A DNA stretch of 64,000 bases from an uncultured Sphaerochaeta sp. (GCF_963677315.1 NZ_OY781939.1:1178001-1242000); one strand, 5' to 3'. Positions 42,501 to 51,062 are shown, counted from the stretch's first letter. Translations and numbers: made by a program. The notes: generated from the sequence alone by a model not told the origin.

Positions 42501-43962
42501 AAAAGATGCTGTTTCTATTGAATTCTATGATGCAGTCCAGGCAGTGACAGTAGCAGTGAATGATGGACTCCCCACCTATCTGATAAGTGAAGATGCTCCT
42601 GCTCTGCCCATGTCAGTTTCCTTCACAGGAGGGAGAAGTCCGCAGGTATCCTGGCAAATCAGACAAGGAAACAAAATCCTTGAAAAACAAGGTCTGGTTT
42701 CTTCCTTTACCTATGAGGAATTGAAGGATTTCCAGAGAGAACCTGCCATTGTGTCCATGATCCTGAGTGACAGGACAATGCTCGGTGAAGAGCGAACTGA
42801 AATCTTGCGAAAAGATATTCCTCTACAGCTAACCTCTGATGCAACGTTGGAAATACTTGATCCAGTTGCAAGTACTATTTATCGGGTTGGTCAAGATGTG
42901 GATGTGATGCTTTCCATGACTGGTTATACCGAGCCCGCAATAAGTATCACGATCAACGAGATTGTGCGCTCTGTAACTTGGGAACTGAGTGATGATACCA
43001 GAACTGCTAAAGCCACTATTCCAGCCAATCAGTTTGGAAGAGAAGGTGTCTATCTAATCACGGTTAGCACTTTGGAAGATGGTGTGTTCAAGGAGTCAGA
43101 GACCAGTATCAATCTCTATGAAAAGCCAAAAGGGATCTATATTGTAGGTGCTCCTGAGATCTTTGATAAGACCGTTGATACCGTACAGATTACTGCTGAC
43201 ACCTCTGACCTCGAGGGAGTAGACAAGATATTCTGGAAGAGCGACCTATCAACAGAACCCATTGGAACTGGGGCAATGCTCGACCTCGGTGAGGCTGACC
43301 TGCAGGCAGGAAGTCGCTCAATCACCATAGAGGCATATAATGGAGAACAGCTGCTTGCCAGCAATACCATCACGCTGCAGGTACTCCAGCAAATAGAAGT
43401 CTCTATAGAAGGAGGTGATGAGCTCTTAGTAGTGCAAGGAGGAGCCGATGTTGCACTAACTGCTAAGGGCACAGACAGGGATGGTACTGTTCTTGCGCCT
43501 GAGTCCTTCACCTGGAGTTCTCACCTAAATGGTTCTTTAGACGTTGGAAACATACTCTCATTTGCCAACCATCCAAATCTCAGTGGTGGCGAGCATATCA
43601 TTGCTGTACAGGTTGTCGGCAAAGATGGATCAATTGCGAATGCACTGAAAATGGTGCAGATTATTGGACTTCCCGAAGCAGATGAGCCACAAGAGCAACA
43701 GTCCCAAGTAGCCGCAATATCTAATGATCAGGAACCCAGTGGTTCTCAAGAGGAAGGAGGAGATAGTGCAGCTCCCTCTGGTCAACAAGAGGAAGAGCAA
43801 GCAGAGACAGATTACTTCGATCTAGGTAGGCCAATAGATACATTCTTGCCTTCTGAAATTCCTGACCCGTTTGGCCCAGGAACAGGAGGTGCTCCCCCAA
43901 GTAGCATGATTGAAGATGAGATGAACTCCTTTCTTGGAGCAAACGCTGAGAGTGGCCGATAA
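36553..43962 (+). CDS. Giant secreted Ig/PKD-like repeat protein (2469 residues)
   Basis: A signal peptide (MNRKALFVGILVLILVIGL..., cleavage after residue ~25) leads into more than 20 tandem beta-sandwich-like repeats of roughly 90 residues. Repeats carry a recurrent W-x-(I/L)-(D/N)-G strand (SWYLDDKQIG, EWIIDGSPS, HWMHNNEIV) and openings such as PPEIQLRFP and SPQITYPKNG. I see no C-terminal membrane anchor. The tail (last ~110 residues) is Gln/Glu/Ser/Pro-rich and ends DEMNSFLGANAESGR. It starts after GGGGGAGAG and is nine bases upstream of a barrel-protein gene. A fibrous or surface-scaffold role is inferred. Confidence 0.85.
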   Translation: MNRKALFVGILVLILVIGLTAPLGAKVARSSSRILSIPENIVTTRKAKFKMGDILTNEMVSITIVNDPKPAYLLLVLELEIDSESITGESTARAEIVKHFAGNETLTFTNTDILKYTSYVKRGSVSQSLKDVFGVSGMDSLTESFFTGGKQEVPEGIYKLSLLAYEIDNENATSGRSLIEKQSLTFKVVNIEPIAILQTPTVSEPILKFRVPQIPYYSEMSISNNSTTHVTITGLGMNTTIRKDHRKVTAPSNNSLKGYPSDLQDGIVTYDLSTVLFRAGGEYSFDIIFKDDSNFEIDTKTAVVKFPTPKFNTTVDVSQPLLPLFRWSFNDDYALWASEYHVYLNEVRSGISSTNSYKPKNLLWPSTTYNWYVMPINRDGTPFFSSDAVTSQSFKTKDHTELTISVDNPPTNATLLTDLTYSFSGNAEFSDGAELKHASWKVGADILQGTTTSYTPTKQYSNNSLLAYLSVTDTLNMSKNSENIYLTVHQPQLAIQGEPVRDAKKKATVMFTLDPKKSRHYQSVSWYLDDKQIGTGSTVAYNCDTSGVFSVVAKGESTPDYLGNTKQLESAPQQITVIGTEPIVSLLNVEDSIQMLLGSTLDIYSAVQNDNQIKSIQWIYTGPESGTLGSKLTQATFSPSKTGEYIITQTVTDIYNEAGTASARILVIDPEVRITNIDAGKNFPLDSTHAISYSATNAKEIQFFVDGKELLSDRLIFGNLGLGNHTVFARAIYSVVDKTGNQVLHTKDTEPIQFLVRDIRPPEIQLRFPAYNTRLMRGVTYTLEADVSSTSPITESYWELNGTRLASNTFTVTKDMPSIFTIRYTAKNQDNMEKTVSTSVRKIDPTVFINPPANLDIPSSGYIPIVASTTENASLFWIIDGEKLNYWNKNIPQVGEHTIQAGWSIGAADENGNYKVYEGVSEEVKVTIYSDEPPKITSYAPTEDVVRQTIHTPVQFSLTTSDGYEMNINKWNIYDQKGIFIRQIAGEKLQLQNYGKGVYTVQAIISDKYGRTDSHEWTVSLFDPQVSIAFPKDGEEVSLKQIEQPIIQQQDIKSYALTLNGEAIPNTFNWVALESGEYSLSIEGLYNVSDKTELQRTPPHTISFSIAKDKTPPEFEVDVIKNNDRIIAGLDYRLTAHGKADETFTWILNGKEVGSGPEYTLRPSTTQKNLTLIARGKRNGITLDKTFNLRIINPFYAMNTPGGGYENFYPLGSKLYLSYSFRDIDRVEWIIDGSPSPSNSISLPIGMHTIELQGYASQVRLPEGTLKDYRPSMSSYETRRDIQIVEAQRVLSIDAPDEVLEGQSFVVRANTSREDPRDLLNQLTLYIDDTYNRRNYGNPVNRMFTLSSLIEGNHMLKIYSSDVFDRGGVAYKPINVYKPLELAIISPTDAQRISPDVNVIARTEVLTGKINRLTWRIDNRVVPNSNYTTVNLGKLEPGKHTISVSAEDMLGNIKTEQISVEIQSDFQLDLLQPIKSMETVVGTSVSFLAGVDKVIGSAVNVTDAARHITWYVNNTSTNKNGISYLFDAENPGTYTIYSEYDHNEMVRTTSSRIVTVRDIASPQITYPKNGQTILYADGSSIILSAKGEPGATYHWMHNNEIVAIGPEANFNPNGYEGEIQLKLVTSAFGRTKQQLVSFFLDRNTPPSLMLSVPEIQYTGDMLNWTAAASDSEDQTTDQAITFALDGLTLSGGNPRELSSKDVGAHTLVASTSDSLGATTTQLASFKVVETTLPLELLSPQEGATYYKGFEIPLLASLSQGEEGTYTWTVQYLDDPSIPKKTFQTKQAMFTSEATGSVLVGLVFTDTNGRERGRKQILLSIENEPIYLNINWPHGSIVNAGTPLNPTLQGLPDNWEEGELNWYLAGFPVEDATQMVAPSNSGTYTLSAVYHIEERSEQASVEFKVNTEPSVSITSIADGDAYKTGTPLILSANVLDDQTYTGTVTWSMDDGTLIGEGNPLIYTSKAPGIMYINAKATDDFQLSGKDAVSIEFYDAVQAVTVAVNDGLPTYLISEDAPALPMSVSFTGGRSPQVSWQIRQGNKILEKQGLVSSFTYEELKDFQREPAIVSMILSDRTMLGEERTEILRKDIPLQLTSDATLEILDPVASTIYRVGQDVDVMLSMTGYTEPAISITINEIVRSVTWELSDDTRTAKATIPANQFGREGVYLITVSTLEDGVFKESETSINLYEKPKGIYIVGAPEIFDKTVDTVQITADTSDLEGVDKIFWKSDLSTEPIGTGAMLDLGEADLQAGSRSITIEAYNGEQLLASNTITLQVLQQIEVSIEGGDELLVVQGGADVALTAKGTDRDGTVLAPESFTWSSHLNGSLDVGNILSFANHPNLSGGEHIIAVQVVGKDGSIANALKMVQIIGLPEADEPQEQQSQVAAISNDQEPSGSQEEGGDSAAPSGQQEEEQAETDYFDLGRPIDTFLPSEIPDPFGPGTGGAPPSSMIEDEMNSFLGANAESGR

Positions 43963-43970
43963 GGAGGACC

Positions 43971-46541
43971 ATGATGAAGAATAAATATTTTATAATACTG
44001 TTAATAAGCATGATCGTAAGTTCCTCCTTGTTTGCTCTGAATGTCGATATCCCAACGGAAATTCCTGCCTATCGCAACCTTACGGTCAAACTCATACCCG
44101 CACAGAGTGAAGGTACCATTTCTGAAGCTCGGTTCTTTTTCTACCAAACAGGAGCAAGAGAACCTCTCTACTCTGAGTTCATGCCTGAGCGGGATGAGTG
44201 GATAGCAAAGGTTCCCTATACATACCTGACGGGAGAGGAACTGACGTATTTCTCCGTAATGAAGAATACAGAGGGAACGGTTTACCGAACACCACAAATA
44301 GGAACAGAAAAAGTCCGTCTGATTCAGGACATCACCCCACCAACGCTGAAGCTCGTGTCCCCAACTACCTTTGATTTGGTGGCGGAAGAACAACAGTTGG
44401 TTGTCTTTGAGATAGAGGACGAGAGTGCCCTATCAAGTTTTTCTATTACAATTGATGGGCAGGAAGCAATTCACTCAGGAGCCTTTGGACAGTACCTTTC
44501 TTTCTTGGTAAAACCTACTGGGCAAGAAGAAAGTGTGGTATCAGTTTCCATGAAGGACCGATACGAGAACACAAGCACGGAAGAGTATCACTTCAAGATA
44601 GGAGCAAAGAAAGCTCCAGTCTTTATCGCTGATGCCTCGTATCAAAGCAGTATAGAACTCGAATACATACTTGGTTTGGGGGAGAGTGAAAAGTCCCTGG
44701 ATGTTCCAACTGTGTTTGCTGATCAGAACCATCAATTGAATGTAAGTTATGAACTTGGAGGTGACACCTACCTTAAGGCAGGGCCGATCTCCCTCCAAGT
44801 GGCAGCTAGCTTGAGTGACTCAATTTCAGTAGAAGAAATCTTTGAAGCCTACCCAAACACACTACTGGCCGACCTTCAAAATATCCTGAATTTGTATAAT
44901 CCTCTCAACTTCACAAACGAGTTTGATTACACAGGAGAGATAGCAAGAAAGTATGAAAATGATAACAGATTATTGCTGAAGGTCTCGTTCTTTGATCCCA
45001 TCATTACCTATACTTTTGGAGACCAAGAAATCAATTTCCAGCAGGAGACCATCAACAAATTGGGTTTCAGAGGAACAGCATTGGCAATAGATCTCCCCTT
45101 CTTTGAGATGAAAGTAGGAAAAGGCCTTACAGATCTTGGGCTTTATCAAGTAGCATGGCCGAAAAACTTCCTTGGTTTCCAAGTAGGAGTAAAAGCTAAG
45201 GAATTGTGGTATTTCCAAACCAATCTCTCCTTCATCAGCGCGCTACAGGGTCGGTATACTTCACTCAAGCAGACTGGTGCGACCTCTCAAATCGGAGAAT
45301 TGTACGATGTGCTCACTACCCCACCTGACCAGAATATGGTCATGGGACTAGGAACAGGTGTTCACACCAAAAAATTTACGATTGATGCGTCCTTCTCTTT
45401 TTCTCTATACAACCAGGATGCGAGCACCATTCTCGATGCAAATCAGCTAGCAAGTGACTTGGAGTCCCAAGGAGGCCCTGACCTTAGTTCCTATATCGAT
45501 TATATCGATACAGTACACGCTATCTTCCCTGTCTTGGATTACTTCCTACCGTCCAATGGATTGATTGCGGGAATTGTCGACAAGGATTTGTGGGGTATCA
45601 GCTATGGAGTTGATATGACCGTTCCTTCCCTTGGAATAGAAGCTTGGGTTCGAAAGACAGACGCTACATTTAGAAGCCTTGGCTCATCCGTGGAAACAGA
45701 CATCTTCACATTTGGGGTATTCTCTGAAAAGAGTGTTGGGGACTTTATGGTACGAGGAGGGTACTCATACGATAAAGATACCATTGCAGATATCCTCTTC
45801 AATGATATCATTGCTTTGGTAAAACCTAATCTGCTATCTACAAGCACCGTTTCTGCTAACGATATCTCCACCATTCTGCATACTGCACAAGTTGGGTTTG
45901 ATACACCTCAGAGCAAGCTTCTTGGCACCATGAGTGTCAATTACTCGTTTGCTTTTGCAACCAACAATGCAGAAAAACTTGCAGAAAAGGCCCCCGACAG
46001 TACGGTTGAAACCTCGATTCTTACCTCTACAAAAAATGATATCACGATGACGCATACTGCAGAACTACGTTGGAGAAGTGGACAATATAAGCTAGGTCAA
46101 GTCTCTACGAACGTTGGTGCACAAACAAAGGATTCATACGTACTACAATCACGTATTGATGGTGTAGATTCTGATACATCATTCCTTGAGTACTCATATG
46201 CATTGACCAACAGTTTAGGATTCGACCGCTATGTACTCTCTCTTGGTTTTGACCAAGCTTGGAGCACTGAAGCCAATAGCTTGATGACATATGGCTATGA
46301 CACGGCTCTCTCGATCAAGGATACGTTTTTTAATACGGTCCGCCTTTCCGCTTCCCTCGACCAAGCTTTCAAGTCATCACTCGAGGCCTATCGCATATCT
46401 GGAGGATTTGAACTAGATAAACAGTTCGGAATGTTCTTGGCATCGGCGTCATTAAAGGCAGAGTATTATGATTCATTGCAAGACAATGCTGAAGATTCCC
46501 TGACAACTACTTTGACGATCAAAGGTGTATTCAGGAAATAG
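43971..46541 (+). CDS. Outer-membrane beta-barrel protein with N-terminal Ig-like domains
   Basis: This 856-residue protein has a signal peptide (ILLISMIVSSSLFA) and N-terminal beta-sandwich segments (residues ~20-220). One of them (ITPPTLKLVSPTTFDL, FSITIDGQEA) matches the repeat style of the giant protein upstream. The rest (about 250-856) is a long series of amphipathic strands, ending in an aromatic beta-signal-like strand (TTTLTIKGVFRK), as in outer-membrane barrels. It is eight bases downstream of the giant gene (AAGGAGG site), so the two are co-expressed. An anchor or export partner for the giant protein is a likely role, not shown. Confidence 0.8.
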   Translation: MMKNKYFIILLISMIVSSSLFALNVDIPTEIPAYRNLTVKLIPAQSEGTISEARFFFYQTGAREPLYSEFMPERDEWIAKVPYTYLTGEELTYFSVMKNTEGTVYRTPQIGTEKVRLIQDITPPTLKLVSPTTFDLVAEEQQLVVFEIEDESALSSFSITIDGQEAIHSGAFGQYLSFLVKPTGQEESVVSVSMKDRYENTSTEEYHFKIGAKKAPVFIADASYQSSIELEYILGLGESEKSLDVPTVFADQNHQLNVSYELGGDTYLKAGPISLQVAASLSDSISVEEIFEAYPNTLLADLQNILNLYNPLNFTNEFDYTGEIARKYENDNRLLLKVSFFDPIITYTFGDQEINFQQETINKLGFRGTALAIDLPFFEMKVGKGLTDLGLYQVAWPKNFLGFQVGVKAKELWYFQTNLSFISALQGRYTSLKQTGATSQIGELYDVLTTPPDQNMVMGLGTGVHTKKFTIDASFSFSLYNQDASTILDANQLASDLESQGGPDLSSYIDYIDTVHAIFPVLDYFLPSNGLIAGIVDKDLWGISYGVDMTVPSLGIEAWVRKTDATFRSLGSSVETDIFTFGVFSEKSVGDFMVRGGYSYDKDTIADILFNDIIALVKPNLLSTSTVSANDISTILHTAQVGFDTPQSKLLGTMSVNYSFAFATNNAEKLAEKAPDSTVETSILTSTKNDITMTHTAELRWRSGQYKLGQVSTNVGAQTKDSYVLQSRIDGVDSDTSFLEYSYALTNSLGFDRYVLSLGFDQAWSTEANSLMTYGYDTALSIKDTFFNTVRLSASLDQAFKSSLEAYRISGGFELDKQFGMFLASASLKAEYYDSLQDNAEDSLTTTLTIKGVFRK

Positions 46542-46582
46542 AGTATAATAGTAATACAAACTAAGAGCCGTTCTTACATCCT

Positions 46583-46622
46583 TAAAAAATTCCCCCAATT
46601 GTGCACTCACACAACTGGGGGA
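46583..46622 (-). terminator. Terminator of the lyase/ABC operon
   Basis: A 13-base stem (TCCCCCAATTGTG with CACAACTGGGGGA, one internal mismatch) is followed on the minus strand by TTTTTT. It lies 28 bases past the stop at 46650. Confidence 0.88.
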
Positions 46623-46649
46623 TACCCAAACAAATCTAGGAAGGGATTG

Positions 46650-47576
46650 TTAGAGCGCTTCCAATACCGCTACGTCCTTGATGCTATAGGCATCACGAAT
46701 TATCCGTAGTTCTTTCTTGAGATTCTTTTCCGCTTCACCATCAAGTGAAGAGAAAGGTTTTCTCACGGTTCCTGCATCTATACCTATCCAACTGAGCATA
46801 CACTTCATGCTTGCATGCATGGGATACTTAAGGACACAGAAGATGATGGCATCAGCCTGGCGCTGCAAGAGCTTCGCCTGTTCCCAGTCATCTCTCTTAT
46901 ATGCGGTATAGAGGCCAATGAACAGTTCTGGAATGACATTGTAGAAGCTGCCGATAAGGCCATCACTACCATAGGCCAAACCGGAGAGTGCCATCTCATC
47001 ACTGCCAGAGTATACCTTGAAATCCTTCCCGATCTCTTCCTTGATCCTAAGAATCTCATGGTGAGTGCTTGCCGTATACTTGATACCTTCCACCTGGTCA
47101 AGCGAAGCAAGGCGCTTAATCTGGTCAAAGTCCACCGCTCCGGCCAATGCAACATTGTAGACGATCATAGGGAGAGGAACAGAACCACTAAGTTCCTGGT
47201 AGTATCGATACACCTCATCTGAAGAGAACTTCCAGTAGAATGGAGGAACAGAGGAGATAGCTGCAGCGCCATGCTCATAGGCATGCTCAGCAAGCTTGAT
47301 GGATTTCTTCGTCCCGATATCTCCAACGTGGACAATGATGGGCACCCGACCTGCCACCTCATCCGAGACGACCTCCACAACCTTCTTTCTCTCTTCTCCA
47401 TCCATGAGGAACGTCTCTCCGGTACTCCCTGTCAGATACAGTCCATCAACACCCTTGGAGAGGAGGAATCGTACTACAGAGCGTTGGCACTGCTCATCGA
47501 AATTCTCGTTTGTATCGAAACATGTCAGTAGAGCAGGAATCACTCCACCGATGCGGTCCAGTCGCATAGTCTTCAT
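46650..47576 (-). CDS. N-acetylneuraminate lyase/DapA-family aldolase
   Basis: This 308-residue class I aldolase has the GSTGE motif (residues 50-54), Tyr140 in the YN segment, and the Schiff-base Lys166 in GIKYTAS. DHDPS/NAL family members cleave or form 2-keto acids such as N-acetylneuraminate, KDG or dihydrodipicolinate. Position at the end of an operon with a sugar ABC transporter and no lysine genes favours sialic acid or another keto-acid sugar. Start is ATG 47576, after GAAGGG; Met4 is possible. Confidence 0.85.
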   Translation of the reverse strand: MKTMRLDRIGGVIPALLTCFDTNENFDEQCQRSVVRFLLSKGVDGLYLTGSTGETFLMDGEERKKVVEVVSDEVAGRVPIIVHVGDIGTKKSIKLAEHAYEHGAAAISSVPPFYWKFSSDEVYRYYQELSGSVPLPMIVYNVALAGAVDFDQIKRLASLDQVEGIKYTASTHHEILRIKEEIGKDFKVYSGSDEMALSGLAYGSDGLIGSFYNVIPELFIGLYTAYKRDDWEQAKLLQRQADAIIFCVLKYPMHASMKCMLSWIGIDAGTVRKPFSSLDGEAEKNLKKELRIIRDAYSIKDVAVLEAL

Positions 47577-47630
47577 AGTTTTACACCCTTCTTGGTAGGA
47601 GAGGCATAAAGCCTCTCCAGTTTCACGTAC

Positions 47631-48458
47631 TCAGCCCTTCACTGCACCCATGGTGATGCCGCTGGCAAAACATTTCTGGAATAACAGGAAGATGGTCACA
47701 ATGGGAAGTGCACCCAAGGCAGCTCCTGCCATGATCACCCCATAGTTGGTTGCCATCTCTGCCTGCAAGGTTGCCACCCCGAGTGCAATGGTCAACTTGG
47801 AACGACTCTGGAGCATGACCAACTGCAGGAAGTAGTCATTCCATGTCGTGATGAACGTAAAGATTGCCAAAGCACCATAGGCAGGCTTGATGATGGGTGT
47901 CACAATCTTTACAAAGGTCATCCACTCCCCACTTCCATCAATGCGTGCTGCATCGAGGATTTCTGTGGGTATGGTCTGGGCAAACTGCTTCATGAGAAAT
48001 ACCCCAAACGGCCATCCGACAGCCGGTAAGATTACAGCCCAAGGGGTGTTATAGAGCCCGATTGAGTTCATGATCCTCACCAGGGGGACCAAGACCACTT
48101 GCTTTGGAAGTGCCATCGCTGCGATGATAATACCAAAGACTACCGCACGACCGGAGAACTGCTTCTTGGCCAGTACAAATCCTGCCATGGCGCTTGTCAG
48201 GCAGACCAGGATCATGGAGGCAGCAGACATGTAGATACTATTAAAGAACCACTTGCCTGCCGGATTGATGAACAGCTCAGTGAAGTTGGCAAACGTCGGG
48301 TCAGTGGGGAACCACTGGGGCGGCATCTGAATAGCCACCTTCTGTAACTTGAATGCACCGGTCACAATCCAATAGAACGGAAATATGAACAGGACGGAGA
48401 CTACCAGAAGCATGACCATCATCAGGATTCTGTAGGGGGAACTTTTTTGTTTCAACAT
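47631..48458 (-). CDS. ABC sugar transporter permease (MalG type)
   Basis: This 275-residue membrane protein has six predicted helices and the EAA-like motif LDAARIDGSGEWMTFVKIVTP near residue 180. It pairs with the permease at 48470-49381 and lies 11 bases downstream of it. Confidence 0.9.
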   Translation of the reverse strand: MLKQKSSPYRILMMVMLLVVSVLFIFPFYWIVTGAFKLQKVAIQMPPQWFPTDPTFANFTELFINPAGKWFFNSIYMSAASMILVCLTSAMAGFVLAKKQFSGRAVVFGIIIAAMALPKQVVLVPLVRIMNSIGLYNTPWAVILPAVGWPFGVFLMKQFAQTIPTEILDAARIDGSGEWMTFVKIVTPIIKPAYGALAIFTFITTWNDYFLQLVMLQSRSKLTIALGVATLQAEMATNYGVIMAGAALGALPIVTIFLLFQKCFASGITMGAVKG

Positions 48459-48469
48459 CTCATACCTCC

Positions 48470-49381
48470 CTAGTAATCCACATTGGATTTGATCGACTTG
48501 AACTGCAGCACACTGAAGAACCCGATGACAATTGCAAGCAGGACTCCCATGGCATTCGCATATCCATAGCGATATAAGCTGAATGCGTTATCGTACAGGT
48601 AGTACATGATCGTACTGGTCGAGTAGACAGGTCCTCCGCTGGTAAGCAATTGGATCAATGCAAAACACTGGAAACTGTTGATCGTTGTAATTACTACAAC
48701 ATATAACGTGGTTGGCATAATCGAGGGCCACTTCACCTGCCAGAAAGTACGCATCTTGCTCGCCCCATCAACCTCTGCAGCTTCCAGGACCGAGGTATCG
48801 ACATTCGCCAAGGCTGAGATGTACAAGACTATCGGCTGGCCGATACTGGTGGTGAACAGAATAGCCAGGATACACCAGATGGCGGTATCCTTGTTGCCTA
48901 GCCAGCTGATATTCTTGTCGATGATCCCAAGGCTTATCAAAATATAGTTGAGAATACCGGCGTACTTGTCGAAAATCCACTTCCAGACAACGACAACAGG
49001 AACGGTTCCTGTTACCACAGGAAGGTAGAAAACCCCTCTGAACGAAGAAGTAACCCAAGCATTCTTGTCATAGATGATGGATGACACCCAGAGCGAAAAT
49101 ACCGTTACAGATGGGACCGACACCACCACGATCACAAAGGTATTCCAGAAGGAACGAAGAAACTTCGCATCCTTGAAAAGATCAATGTAGTTTTTCAAAC
49201 CGATGAACTGAAAACTGCTCATGGTGTAGTTGAAGAAACTGGTAATGATCCCCATTCCCATTGGGATGATGACGAAGCTGACAAAGAAGAGCAGCATTGG
49301 CAGTAAAAACAAGTAGCTGGTTCTATCGATCTGTCTCTGGATTGCATGGCTAACGCCATATTTGTTGGTTTTGCTTACCAT
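48470..49381 (-). CDS. ABC sugar transporter permease (MalF type)
   Basis: This 303-residue inner-membrane protein has the EAA motif EAAEVDGASKMRTFWQVKWP near residue 205. I chose ATG 49381, preceded by AAGGTG; the upstream ATG 49399 has no site. It works with the MalG-type partner and the upstream binding protein. No ATPase gene is in the operon. Confidence 0.9.
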   Translation of the reverse strand: MVSKTNKYGVSHAIQRQIDRTSYLFLLPMLLFFVSFVIIPMGMGIITSFFNYTMSSFQFIGLKNYIDLFKDAKFLRSFWNTFVIVVVSVPSVTVFSLWVSSIIYDKNAWVTSSFRGVFYLPVVTGTVPVVVVWKWIFDKYAGILNYILISLGIIDKNISWLGNKDTAIWCILAILFTTSIGQPIVLYISALANVDTSVLEAAEVDGASKMRTFWQVKWPSIMPTTLYVVVITTINSFQCFALIQLLTSGGPVYSTSTIMYYLYDNAFSLYRYGYANAMGVLLAIVIGFFSVLQFKSIKSNVDY

Positions 49382-49453
49382 ACCTACACCTTGGAACATT
49401 CATAGATTGTCCCCCCCACCCCAGTGGGGAGGACTTGAAACTCATTGTAACAA

Positions 49454-50755
49454 TTAATTGAAAACTGCGTTGGAGTTCTTGTCATAATCAGCAAGTGCCT
49501 GACTGACCGTCTTGTCCCCGGTGAATACATACTGGAGCATATTCCACCACTCAGTTCTCATTGCTGCAAAACCAGGCATGGTGTTGTAGTAGCCACCATA
49601 GTACTTGGTCCAGGAAGCAAGGAGCTTGTACTCATCATTACCAGGATAGAGGTCACCGAAGGAAGCCCGTACTGGGAATGCACCGGTCTGTACAACATTC
49701 TTTGGTCCCCATGCTGGATCGTCACAGACGAATGCAACAAACTTCTTGGCTGCCTCAGCGCGAGCTGCATCATTGTTGTCGAAGATTCCAAAACCGTTTA
49801 CCAGGTACTCAAGACTGGGCACCCCATCATTGCTCGGGAATGGAATGGAAACCTGGGTGAAATCGTCACTAGCATAGTTGAGGGCATTACTGGTTCCCCA
49901 GCAAATGGTGGAAGCAATCTGCTGCTGGCTGAAGAGCTGCAACTCTTCTGCTGCTGCAATGCTCAAACCGGCATCAATGTATCCCTTATCAACCAGGTCC
50001 TTCAGCAAGGTAAGAGCCTTTGCTCCCTCTGGGCTGTTCATGGTATAGCGACTGTTGCTTGCGTCAGCAATAGTTGCACCATAGAGATTGGATACCAAAG
50101 CACGGGTTCCCTGGTCACCACCCTGTCCTCCGCAGTAGACAGAAAGGCCAATGTTCCCGTTCTTTCCAAGGGCTTCCATAGCCTTGGCAAAGTCATCAGT
50201 GGTCCAGGTTCTATCCCCTTCAAGATTCACATACTGCAAGGCACCAGCCTCTTCCCACATCTCTTTGTTGATACCCATGTAGAAAGGAGAAGCACTGATG
50301 GGATACATCCAGTAGGAAGATCCATCGCTACAAGCGGCGATCAGTTCATCATTACCTACATCATTCTTATAGGAATCAGTGAACATATCATCGAAGCTTA
50401 CGAGCTTGCCGTTTCTTCCGTACTCTATGATTCTTCCCGGTGCATCAAAGAGGATGTCAGGAGCAGTTCCGCCTTCAATGGCGGCTGTGAGCTTCTGGGG
50501 ACCACTGGTGAAGTCGATGGTTTCAAGCTGTACCTTTACCCCGGGGTTGGCTGCCTCAAAAGCCTTGATGATCTCAGCCTCATAGCTGCCGACCGGCTTG
50601 CCTGGGTCCTGGCCAAAGGTGGGGAATGCCCACCAAGTGAGGGTTATTGTCCCGTCATCACTGGTTGCTGCCTTTTCCTGGGAACCTGCAGCGAAGAGAG
50701 GGCTTGTGAAGAGCACTAACATCACACAAAGCACAAGCGTTGATAGCTTTTTCAT
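49454..50755 (-). CDS. ABC transporter extracellular solute-binding protein (family 1)
   Basis: This 433-residue protein has a Sec signal ending FAAGSQEK, then TLTWWAFPTFGQDPG and AFEAANPGVKVQLETIDF. I chose ATG 50755 after AAAGGAG; the ORF start at 50776 adds seven basic residues. It is first in the operon with two permeases and the lyase-type aldolase. Substrate probably matches the aldolase substrate (sialic acid-like), which is inference. Confidence 0.9.
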   Translation of the reverse strand: MKKLSTLVLCVMLVLFTSPLFAAGSQEKAATSDDGTITLTWWAFPTFGQDPGKPVGSYEAEIIKAFEAANPGVKVQLETIDFTSGPQKLTAAIEGGTAPDILFDAPGRIIEYGRNGKLVSFDDMFTDSYKNDVGNDELIAACSDGSSYWMYPISASPFYMGINKEMWEEAGALQYVNLEGDRTWTTDDFAKAMEALGKNGNIGLSVYCGGQGGDQGTRALVSNLYGATIADASNSRYTMNSPEGAKALTLLKDLVDKGYIDAGLSIAAAEELQLFSQQQIASTICWGTSNALNYASDDFTQVSIPFPSNDGVPSLEYLVNGFGIFDNNDAARAEAAKKFVAFVCDDPAWGPKNVVQTGAFPVRASFGDLYPGNDEYKLLASWTKYYGGYYNTMPGFAAMRTEWWNMLQYVFTGDKTVSQALADYDKNSNAVFN

Positions 50756-50778
50756 GATTCTTCTCCTTTTGTTCATAT

Positions 50779-50789
50779 GCGATTATCGC
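50779..50789. promoter_or_regulatory. Palindrome in the 5' UTR of the solute-binding protein gene
   Basis: GCGAT-t-ATCGC is a perfect short palindrome about 15 bases upstream of the AAAGGAG site. Candidate operator. Confidence 0.35.
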
Positions 50790-50807
50790 TTATTTACCGA
50801 TACTTGT

Positions 50808-50836
50808 ATGCTAGTTCTAAGTATTTGTTTTGTCAA
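50808..50836 (-). promoter_or_regulatory. Promoter of the lyase/ABC operon
   Basis: On the minus strand TTGACA (50831-50836) and TAGCAT (50808-50813) are 17 bases apart. An ATACTT/AAGTAT inverted repeat overlaps the -10 region. Confidence 0.6.
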
Positions 50837-50845
50837 CAAAAATCT

Positions 50846-50870
50846 TTAATGAATATTTATCATTCATTAA
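50846..50870. promoter_or_regulatory. 9-bp-arm palindrome, candidate GntR operator
   Basis: TTAATGAAT-atttatc-ATTCATTAA is perfect in both arms and lies between the divergent operon and the GntR gene. Confidence 0.5.
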
Positions 50871-51062
50871 TATTGGTTATAAATACTTTTATTATATATT
50901 ATTAATTATTTTTAATTACGGTTGCATATACTGACATGTAGTATTTTTCATATCTTTATTTTGACATTTCTGGTATTCCAGTTTACTATTTTCTATATAC
51001 AAAGGCTGTTCTGAAATAAGCATCTTTGAGAAGGGCCACAACAGTGGTAGAATAGGAGCATT

